Shown: positions 1 to 6,700 of the stretch, piece after piece
Numbering within the stretch: the first letter of the stretch is position 1
How the letters are laid out: every line of letters starts with the position of its first letter
Origin: Acidobacteriota bacterium
GTDB taxonomy: Bacteria > Acidobacteriota > Terriglobia > Terriglobales > Acidobacteriaceae
Length of the DNA: 8,797 nucleotides
Assembly (NCBI GenBank): GCA_021851625.1
Contig: JAJZCX010000044.1
Span: 1 to 8,797 of the forward strand
Direction of reading: 5' to 3'
The notes under the pieces: generated by a model
Told to the model about the DNA's origin: nothing
Seen by the model: the letters and a program-made list of their open reading frames with translations, nothing else
Databases searched by the model: none
Program-made: the position numbers and the translations under genes

Positions 1-123
1 GCCGCCAACTGTATGCTCGACCCGCAGGCGCTGGTGGACTGGATGCTGGCCGACGGATTGCCAGCGCGCCTGAGCCTGCAAATTCACAAATTTATATGGG
101 AACCGCAGACCAAGGGCGTCTAG
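1..123 (+). CDS. queE: 7-carboxy-7-deazaguanine synthase QueE, C-terminal end (5' part outside window)
   Basis: Only the last 40 codons are present, in frame 1 from the window edge to the TAG at 121-123. The peptide ends in LSLQIHKFIWEPQTKGV. The Q-[IL]-H-K-[FY]-I-W block followed by a short ...GV tail is characteristic of the QueE C-terminus. QueE is a radical-SAM enzyme that contracts the ring of 6-carboxy-tetrahydropterin to 7-carboxy-7-deazaguanine, one step before QueC in queuosine synthesis. The catalytic CX3CX2C cluster would lie upstream and cannot be seen. The identification comes from the tail motif and from queC lying next on the same strand. The gap to queC is about 207 bases, so the pair is not tightly packed, but cotranscription is possible because no strong terminator separates them. 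Confidence 0.82.
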   Translation, partial: AANCMLDPQALVDWMLADGLPARLSLQIHKFIWEPQTKGV

Positions 124-138
124 CTGCGTTTTATATCT

Positions 139-225
139 AGTGTTCACAAAATTTTCGACATCCCATTTAGCCGCGCCTTTGGGCTAGAGTGGGAAAACAA
201 CAACGCTTTCACGACCGTGAACACT
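139..225 (+). promoter_or_regulatory. Possible structured mRNA leader upstream of queC (nested inverted repeats)
   Basis: A perfect 9-bp inverted repeat, AGTGTTCAC (139-147) and GTGAACACT (217-225), encloses a second hairpin. The inner hairpin has CCCATTTAGCC (162-172) pairing with GGCTAGAGTGGG (182-193): 11 pairs including one G-T, with G189 bulged and a 9-base loop. Joining segments are 148-161 and 194-216. A competing small hairpin, TTCAC(208-212)-GACC-GTGAA(217-221), reuses part of the right outer arm, so two mutually exclusive folds are possible. There is no T-run after it, so it does not look like a terminator. It does not match the preQ1-I consensus as I know it. Function is unproven; it could instead be an operator pair or chance. 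Confidence 0.3.
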
Positions 226-306
226 CGCACTGAAAATGCTTAGCTTTGTTGCGCCGAATACGGTTTGAGCAATCCAGCACGAACAGGCACAATACAGACA
301 GGAAAA

Positions 307-319
307 CGGCACCTCGCCG
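307..319 (+). other. Small hairpin just upstream of the queC start
   Basis: CGGC (307-310) and GCCG (316-319) can pair around the loop ACCTC. The hairpin ends 11 bases before the chosen queC ATG, where a ribosome binding site would be expected but no purine-rich site is seen. It may affect initiation, but a 4-bp stem is short and could be chance. Confidence 0.15.
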
Positions 320-330
320 ATTGCACGCAG

Positions 331-1017
331 ATGAGCACATCTCAGAAAACCCGCGCGGTAGTCTGCCTCTCTGGCGGCATGGATTCTGCAGTTTGCGCCA
401 CACTGGCCACACGTGAGCATGAGGTCTTCGCGCTGCACTTTAGTTACGGACAGCGCACCGAGCAACGTGAGTTGCAAAGCGCACGCGCCATTGCGGAGGC
501 GCTCGGCATCCAAAAATTTCTCGCTCTGCGCATGGACCTCTTCCGCCAGATCGGCGGCTCGGCACTCACCGATGCTTCCATCGCCATTCCAGACGCCCCA
601 CCGGCTGCGGAGATTGGCGTAAAGATTCCCGTCACCTATGTGCCCTTTCGCAACGCGCATTTTCTTTCTGCCGCCGTTAGTTGGGCTGAGGTCATTGGCG
701 CGGGGGAAATTTTTATTGGCGCAGTGGAACAGGACAGCTCCGGCTACCCGGATTGCCGACCCGCCTACTATCAAGCCTTCCAGCAACTCATTCGCACCGG
801 CACACGTGATGGCCATATCGATGTGGTCACGCCGCTGATCGCGCTCAAAAAAAGTCAGATTGTTCGTTTAGGCATGGAGTTGGGCGCGCCCTTCGCCGCC
901 ACGTGGTCCTGCTATGCGGAGCAATCCGCCGCCTGCGGCAAGTGCGAAAGCTGCGCGCTGCGCCTGCGCGCTTTTGCCGATGCGGGCGTGCCAGACCCCA
1001 TCCCGTACGCCGATTGA
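331..1017 (+). CDS. queC: 7-cyano-7-deazaguanine (preQ0) synthase QueC
   Basis: QueC is a cytoplasmic ATP-dependent enzyme that converts 7-carboxy-7-deazaguanine and ammonia to preQ0, the precursor of queuosine in tRNA. The 228-residue protein has the PP-loop ATP pyrophosphatase motif SGGMDS at residues 14-19, the QueC block DSSGYPDCRP in the middle, and a zinc-binding set near the C-terminus (C194, C202, C205, C208, in TWSCY...CGKCESC). Length fits the family (about 220-235 residues). I chose the ATG at 331 because the protein then begins just before the PP-loop strand, as family members do. An in-frame TTG at 265 would add 22 residues with no family resemblance. No clear Shine-Dalgarno precedes either start. 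The gene follows queE, its pathway partner. All key residues are present and the frame is intact. Confidence 0.95.
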   Translation: MSTSQKTRAVVCLSGGMDSAVCATLATREHEVFALHFSYGQRTEQRELQSARAIAEALGIQKFLALRMDLFRQIGGSALTDASIAIPDAPPAAEIGVKIPVTYVPFRNAHFLSAAVSWAEVIGAGEIFIGAVEQDSSGYPDCRPAYYQAFQQLIRTGTRDGHIDVVTPLIALKKSQIVRLGMELGAPFAATWSCYAEQSAACGKCESCALRLRAFADAGVPDPIPYAD

Positions 1018-1052
1018 AGGCGATACTTGCAGCTATGTCGCTGGCTGAGACT

Positions 1053-1058
1053 TATAAT
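1053..1058 (+). promoter_or_regulatory. Promoter-like -10 element (TATAAT) for the TPR-protein gene
   Basis: A perfect TATAAT lies 36 bases after the queC stop and 70 bases before the start codon of the next gene, in a 111-base intergenic gap. The only -35-like hexamer is TTGCAG at 1027-1032, with a 20-base spacer, longer than the usual 16-18. The -35 is therefore weak or the call is wrong. Transcription would start near 1065. Confidence 0.45.
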
Positions 1059-1128
1059 TGTTTGTTTGTAGCAGTTGATTCAGAATGACCGCCTTGCTGA
1101 AAAGGCAACGCGGCAGGGAGAGAAAAAA

Positions 1129-2250
1129 ATGCGCAAGACTCTTTGGATGCTGGCATTGCTGACAACGGCCAAGTTCGGTATGGCTGCCACGCCAGCCAAA
1201 ATCCACGGCCACGTACAAGATCCGCTGGGTGCACCCGTCATGAACGCCAAGGTGCTACTGACCGACGATAGCAACGCCGTCAAATACACCTTCGTCACAG
1301 ATGCCAACGGTGACTATACGGGCGACGGCATTGCCTCTGCCACCTATGATGTGCAATTGCAAAAAGTCCCCGATGCCGCCAACGCGTCGGTTCCAAAACC
1401 GCAATCCACCCCGGCAGGCACACTACACAACATCATTGATCAACAAAAAGGCATCCACTTTGCCGAAGGCGCGGATGTGCTGGTGGACTTCGACATGACG
1501 CGCGAGGCGTATATCAACAAGCTCCCGCCGGAGATGCGCAAGGCTCTGGATGCAGCGCGCGCAAAGAACGCAGACATCTCCAAGGAAAATCTGCAAATCA
1601 AAAATCTGAATAATCTAATCACGCAGGCACGCGCTGCGCGAGCAGCCAACAATTTCGATCAGGCATTGGCCTTGAATCAGCAGGCAGTACAGATCAACCC
1701 AAAAGCAGGGCTGCTCTGGTATGAGTTGGGAGCCAGTCAGTCTGGATTGAAAAAATATGACGACGCCATTGCCAGCTACAAAAAGTCGATTGATCTATTA
1801 CAAGCCGAAGCAAAACCAAAACCTGAGTTGATCGCTGCCTCGTACAACGATTTGGGAGCGACCTATGCCAAGGCCGGCAAATCAACTGAAGCTGTGGCCG
1901 CCTTCGAATCCGCGATCAAGGAACAGCCCACGCAAGCGGCCATGTATTACGGCAACGAAGCTGCGGTACTCTACCAAGCCGGACTGGGCGATGCTGCCGG
2001 TGCCGCTGCGGACAAGGCCATCGCTGCTGATCCCACCAAGCCCGTCCCTTATTTCGTGAAGGGTTGGAGTCTGGTGCAGAAGGCCACCGTCGATCCAAAA
2101 ACCCAAAAAATTGTTCTGCCCCCCGGTTGTGCGGATGCCTACCGCAAATTCCTCGAACTGGCCCCCGACAGCCCTTTGGCTGCCGATGCGAAAAGCATTC
2201 TGGAGTCTGCCGGGGAGAGCGTGCACTCTTCTTATAAAAAGAAACACTGA
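1129..2250 (+). CDS. Secreted carboxypeptidase-regulatory-like / TPR-repeat protein, function unknown
   Basis: A 373-residue exported protein. Residues 1-19 form a signal peptide (MRK, then a hydrophobic LWMLALLTTA core, with likely cleavage near GMA-A at 19-20). Residues about 24-80 resemble the carboxypeptidase regulatory-like beta-sandwich (KIHGHVQDPLGAPVMNAKV, then VTDANGDYTGDGI). The C-terminal half holds about four or five TPR-type helix pairs: about 162-193 (NNFDQALALNQQAVQINP), 195-226 (KKYDDAIASYKKSIDLL), 236-269 (GKSTEAVAAFESAIKEQP), 271-302, and 303-346 (ending YRKFLELAPDSP). The protein probably acts in the periplasm as a protein-interaction scaffold; no catalytic motif is visible. 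I chose the ATG at 1129 because AGGGAG at 1115-1120 lies 8 bases upstream and the signal peptide starts there. An in-frame TTG at 1075 would put a charged extension before the signal peptide. A strong hairpin follows the gene. Its specific role is not recognised. Confidence 0.85.
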   Translation: MRKTLWMLALLTTAKFGMAATPAKIHGHVQDPLGAPVMNAKVLLTDDSNAVKYTFVTDANGDYTGDGIASATYDVQLQKVPDAANASVPKPQSTPAGTLHNIIDQQKGIHFAEGADVLVDFDMTREAYINKLPPEMRKALDAARAKNADISKENLQIKNLNNLITQARAARAANNFDQALALNQQAVQINPKAGLLWYELGASQSGLKKYDDAIASYKKSIDLLQAEAKPKPELIAASYNDLGATYAKAGKSTEAVAAFESAIKEQPTQAAMYYGNEAAVLYQAGLGDAAGAAADKAIAADPTKPVPYFVKGWSLVQKATVDPKTQKIVLPPGCADAYRKFLELAPDSPLAADAKSILESAGESVHSSYKKKH

Positions 2251-2275
2251 CGCGGAGAAAATACTTGTTTCCGCA

Positions 2276-2302
2276 ACGGCCTCTGCCCAAAGCAGAGGCC
2301 GT
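2276..2302 (+). terminator. Terminator-like hairpin after the TPR-protein gene
   Basis: ACGGCCTCTGC (2276-2286) and GCAGAGGCCGT (2292-2302) form a perfect 11-bp, GC-rich stem with the 5-base loop CCAAA. The stem begins 25 bases after the TGA at 2250. The following CGTTCTT is T-rich but not a clean T-run, so termination may be incomplete. The next gene, moeA, starts only 43 bases after the hairpin. Confidence 0.72.
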
Positions 2303-2345
2303 CGTTCTTGCAGAGCAAGCCATTCATGCAGGATGATGAGGCTGA

Positions 2346-3659
2346 ATGCACGCCACACCCTCCCAACCCGCCGCGCGCGACCTGCTCTCCTTTGCGGAAG
2401 GACTCAACGCAGTCTCGACCCATGCCGCAGCAATTCTGCAATCCACGCGCCCATCGCAGCAAATCATTCCGCTTGCCGACGCCTTGGGCCGCGTGCTGGC
2501 TGCCCCGATCCTTGCTGACCGCGACCAGCCGCCCTTTGCTCGCTCCACGCGCGATGGCTACGCCGTGCGGGCACAGGATGTGCACGCCGGCGCGTCGCTG
2601 CGCGTGCTGGGGCAAATCCGTGCCGGGCAATGTTGGCCCGCCAACCAACCCGCTCTAGCCGCCAATGAGGCCATTGAAATCATGACCGGCGCGCCGTTGC
2701 CTGCCGGAGCCGACGCCGTGCTCATGGTCGAACACACGCGCGCAGGCTCGGCGGAGAACACCATCGAACCGAATCCAGGACGCACGCTGTTGCCGGGGAT
2801 GCACGTTGTCGCCCGCGCCAGCGAGGCTCATGCAGGAGAAGAATTGATCGCCCCTGGCACGCGCATCCACTCCGCGCAGATCGCTTTGGCTGCTTCGTGT
2901 GGTCTGGATCGCTTGCCTGTTTCCCCGCAGCCACGCGTTGCGATTCTGGCCACCGGCGATGAACTGGTGGAACCCTGCCATCCCCGCCCACAGATTGCGG
3001 AGCAGCAGATTTTTAACTCCAACAGCTACGCAACCGCTGCGCTCGTCTCCGCTGCAGGAGCCATTGCGCTGCGCCTGCCCATCGCCCGCGACACACTGGA
3101 ATCCATCCACACTGGCATCCAGTCCGCGCGTGAACAGCAAACGGATTTGCTGCTGCTCACCGGCGGCGTCTCCATGGGTAAATATGATCTGGTCGAAACG
3201 GTGCTGGCCGAGCTAGGCGCGGAGTTCTTCTTTACCGGCCTGCGTATTCAGCCCGGCAAGCCGCTCGTATTTGGCCGCCTGCCTGCGCGCGATGGCACAA
3301 ACGGCGCACAACCGGCGCTCTACTTCTTCGGCCTGCCCGGGAACCCCATCTCCACCATGGTGACCTTCACGCTCTTCGCGCGCCCACTGCTGGCCGCCCT
3401 TGCCGGTGAGCGTGGCTGGCAGCATCCCTTCGCTTTGGCACGTCTTACGGAGAACGTGCATCCCCTGCATGGCCTCACACGCTTTCTGCCTGCACGCTTG
3501 GATGCAATAGCCGCCGCCGAACCCACCGTGACGCCGGTCGCATGGCGCGGCTCCGGCGACCTGGCCGCGCAGGCCCGTGCCAATTGCCTGCTCGTAGCCC
3601 CTGAGAGCCAGCCTGCGCTGGCCGCTGGCGACTGGGTGCGCATTCTCCCCATGCAATAA
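2346..3659 (+). CDS. moeA: Molybdopterin molybdenumtransferase MoeA
   Basis: MoeA catalyses the final step of molybdenum-cofactor synthesis, inserting molybdate into adenylylated molybdopterin in the cytoplasm. The 437-residue protein shows the family blocks in order: STRDGYAVR (67-75), MTGAPLPAGADAVLMVEHT (113-131), the molybdopterin-binding domain from about 195 with ILATGDELV (200-208), FNSNSYA (223-229), TGGVSMGKYD (272-281, where D281 corresponds to the catalytic-loop aspartate), IQPGKPLVFG (301-310) and GLPGNPIST (329-337). The C-terminal domain IV spans about 360-436. Length is slightly above the usual 400-415. The ATG at 2346 has GAGG at 2338-2341, four bases upstream, and the N-terminus aligns with the family. 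No other cofactor-biosynthesis gene is in view. No promoter is evident in the 43 bases after the preceding hairpin, so expression may depend partly on readthrough. The gene is intact. Confidence 0.95.
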   Translation: MHATPSQPAARDLLSFAEGLNAVSTHAAAILQSTRPSQQIIPLADALGRVLAAPILADRDQPPFARSTRDGYAVRAQDVHAGASLRVLGQIRAGQCWPANQPALAANEAIEIMTGAPLPAGADAVLMVEHTRAGSAENTIEPNPGRTLLPGMHVVARASEAHAGEELIAPGTRIHSAQIALAASCGLDRLPVSPQPRVAILATGDELVEPCHPRPQIAEQQIFNSNSYATAALVSAAGAIALRLPIARDTLESIHTGIQSAREQQTDLLLLTGGVSMGKYDLVETVLAELGAEFFFTGLRIQPGKPLVFGRLPARDGTNGAQPALYFFGLPGNPISTMVTFTLFARPLLAALAGERGWQHPFALARLTENVHPLHGLTRFLPARLDAIAAAEPTVTPVAWRGSGDLAAQARANCLLVAPESQPALAAGDWVRILPMQ

Positions 3660-3662
3660 AAA

Positions 3663-3694
3663 CGGCAGGGTGGAATGGAGGTTCCTCCCTGCCG
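3663..3694 (-). terminator. Intrinsic terminator shared between convergent moeA and the GH2 gene
   Basis: CGGCAGGG (3663-3670) pairs with CCCTGCCG (3687-3694). An inner stem, GGAA (3672-3675) with TTCC (3682-3685), is separated by one T-T mismatch and closed by the loop TGGAGG. Read on the minus strand, the stem is followed directly by GTTTTTATT, a good T-run, so it is a convincing terminator for the GH2 gene, whose stop lies 27 bases away. On the plus strand the stem follows the moeA stop by only 3 bases, but CTGTACTGAAAA comes after it and there is no T-run. It would then act mainly as a 3'-end stabilising hairpin or a weak terminator. Confidence 0.8.
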
Positions 3695-3720
3695 CTGTAC
3701 TGAAAAGTGGAATTAAAATT

Positions 3721-6700
3721 CTACTTTGTGGCTACCTGAAGCGTCGTGGGCTTTAGATTCCATCCGCGCAGTCCCAACCTAGCTGCTCCCTTAGCCGCAT
3801 CCTGCGGATAGTCGATGGTGACCATCCGCGACTCGCCCGGCAACAGCGACACGTAATTGTCGCTGTAGTACGCGGGCAAAATGCGCGAGCCATCGCTGGC
3901 ATTTTCCAGGGTTAGCTTGGCCTGCAAGATCGCCGCTGCACCGGTATTTTTTAGCGTGACAGCGATGTGACGGAATCCATCCGCCTGTGACGTCCCCGTG
4001 GCAGCGGTCTCCAACGTGCCCTCTGGCAGTGTGTTCAGCGCGCGGTAGGAAGCGCTGTCAGCTCCCAACCAGTACAGATTGCGCGAGAGCAGCTTGCCGC
4101 TGGCATCCTTCAGTTGCAGTTCAACAAAAACCACGCCCGTGCCCATCATTGGAGCTAAGTGCAGCGTGAAAGCATTCGTCGTGGCATCTTCGGTAGCGGA
4201 CAGCGTCTGTTGCTGGCTGTAGAGCACCTTATTGTCGACTGAGTCCACCTGCGCGGAGACGGTCACGCCGGTCAGCGCAGCGGTGGTGGTGTTCACCACG
4301 GCCACGGTGCCGTTGGAAAGATCCAACTGCACATGCACCGGCTCGCACGCCTCCTTTACCCCGTAAAACGATGCCTGCGTGTCGTAGTCCGAGCTGAGAA
4401 TCTCCCACTCGTTGCTGGGCCAGGCCGGTTGCGTCATCCACAACATGCGTCCACTGTTCGGCGACCAGAGATGCGCGTTGAAGCCTTCAAAGATCGCGCG
4501 ATGATCGACGTAGTTGAGCATCTGCGCCTTGCGCTCGAAGTCTTCCAAGCTGGTGGCCGCGCCGAACTCTTTACTCACCTCGGCCATAAACGGCGCGGTC
4601 TCGCCGTTCCCCGACTGGTGCCAGTCGTGATAGGCCCAATCATCACTGACCGGCCATTGATCGGCCTTGGGAATCCAGTGCTGGAAGGATTCCAGCGTGG
4701 AGAGCGACGGTGTGCCCGTCTCGACCGAGAAGCCCTTATTCAGCACGGTGTAGTAGCGCGTCGGATCTTGATATTTGTACGGCCCGCTCACCTGCAGATT
4801 CACCGCGTTCGAACTGGGCGAGTAGTAGCGCGTGCCGTCGAGCGTGCGCACCAGTTCATCCAACCCATTGCTGATGATCGGCTGCGGCACGCCTTCATTG
4901 CGCCCACACCACATCACGATGGACGGATGATTGCGATAGTGCGCAATGGTGTCGCGCGCATTTGCCAAAAACAGCGCAGGGTCTTCGGCCTCCGCGTTGT
5001 AGTTTTCCGTCGAATCCCAAAAATCATTCCAAACCATCAAGCCATATTTGTCGGCCAACTCGTAGAAGGTCTCCTCGGTGCTTTGGCCCACCCAGTTGCG
5101 AATGATGTTGACGTGCGCATCGCGGTGCAGGCGAAAGTACGGCTCCAGCCGCTCACGCGAGACGCGCTTGCGCGCATCATCCATGCCCCAATTGCCCCCG
5201 CGCGCGGCAATGCGCACGCCATTCACCTTGATGACCAGGTACGGCGTCATCTGCAAATCGTCGAGTGCATGAATGGCTGGCGATTTTTCCGCGCCCGGCA
5301 TCAGCGATGCCGCCCAGCCGCCGGGAATCTCCCGCATCCCGCGATGGCTGACGTCCACCACCTGCTGGCCCAGTGCGTGGGCATCCGTGGGCGAAAACTC
5401 CACGCGGCGCAGATGGCCAGCACCGTCGAGCAGGCTCAACTCATAGGTCACTTCGCGGATGCCGAAGTCCAGTTGCTTTGCGTCGGACTCACCGCCAGCG
5501 CTCTTCGCATCCACATGCAGCGTGTACAGATACGGATCGCCATAACCATTGGGCCACCAGAGATGCGGATGCTGCACGGTGAGCTGCGGAAATTCTGCGG
5601 GAGCAAATGTAACCGTGTTGGCACCCGGCTGCGCTGTCACTTGTTTTGTCACAGTGACGTCACCGAAGGACGCTGTGACCGTCACAGTCACTGGAGCCTC
5701 TGCCACGTTCGCAATCGGCACAGTAATGGCGACATTGGCGCGCGAAGTGTCTGGCAGCGGCAGTGTGGTGATCACCTGCGGATCGCCAATCTTGACGCTG
5801 CGCGTGGCGTGCAGATGCACGTCTTGCCACAGGCCGGTATCGCGGTCGCGGATGCCGGGAATCCAATCCCAGCCTTCTGTAGCCACAAAGGTGGGACCGT
5901 CGATGCACATGATGCCGCCATTTTCTCCGGGGCCACCGAGAATGGACTGCTCATTGGGAATGCCGGGGTGGGGCGGCGGGCTGATGCGCACGGCCAAAGC
6001 GTTTGGCTTGCCGGGCAACAGAACGCCGCTCACGTCAAAGTTGCCGCGAATGAATGCGCCGCGAATGCTGCCCAGCTTGTGGCCGTTCAGCCAGACCTCC
6101 GCAGCGTAGTTGATGCCGTTGAAGGTGAGCACCTCGTGCTGTCCGGCGGCGAATCTCGGTGCCACGAACTGCATGCGGTACCAGTAATCCTGTTTGTTGA
6201 GCGATTCCGGTATGGCCAGATTATTCAAGCCATAATCCGGGTCGGGATAGAGGCCTCGATCCACCATCGTCGTCAGCACCGTGCCGGGGACTGTGGCGTC
6301 CATCCAGCCTGTGGTTTTGTAGCCGGGCATGGAGATTTGCTCCGCCGTGGCCTGCACTTTGGGCGCAGGCGTCAGAGTCCAACCGTGGGCCAGCGTCCAG
6401 TCCTCGGCTGCGTTTTGTTCGAGCGGCTTGCCGCTCACCACCGGCTGCGCCACGGGCTGCGAAAAGGGCGCGGCGGACTTCGGCAGGATCGACGGATCTT
6501 GCGGCGCGGTATAGCCTACCTGACCATAGCTCTGCACCGGCCAAGGCTTGGAGCCTTCCTCAAACTCGATCACGGAAAAATCCGGCGCATGGGCCGCGAG
6601 TGCTTGCATGGCGGCTGCATCCACTACACGCCGTTCCACGGTGAAAGCGGCAATCTTGCCGCCGAAGTGTTCCCCTTGGCTCCACGGCAGTTGCACCGGG

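Noticed and set aside
124..330. A standard preQ1-I riboswitch upstream of queC
   Set aside because: I looked for the small pseudoknot with its A-rich tail and the conserved loop bases and did not find a convincing match. The structure present is larger and different, so it is reported only as an unassigned leader.
184..816. A 210-codon minus-strand frame opposite the first half of queC
   Set aside because: queC is certain from its motifs. The antisense product has no family-like blocks and no ribosome binding site.
811..824. CGATAT inside queC as a further regulator site
   Set aside because: Only about seven bases match the element. It lacks the TGA...TCA ends around a central CG, it is far from the operon, and it encodes the conserved HIDVV stretch.
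1075..1128. N-terminal extension of the TPR protein from the TTG at 1075
   Set aside because: It would place 18 mostly polar and charged residues ahead of a normal signal peptide, and the AGGGAG ribosome binding site serves the ATG at 1129.
5641..5700. Repeated GTCAC/GTGAC motifs that look like an operator or repeat array
   Set aside because: They fall in the GH2 coding sequence and follow from alternating Val-Thr codons in Ig-like beta-strands (VTVTVT and DVTVTKQVT).
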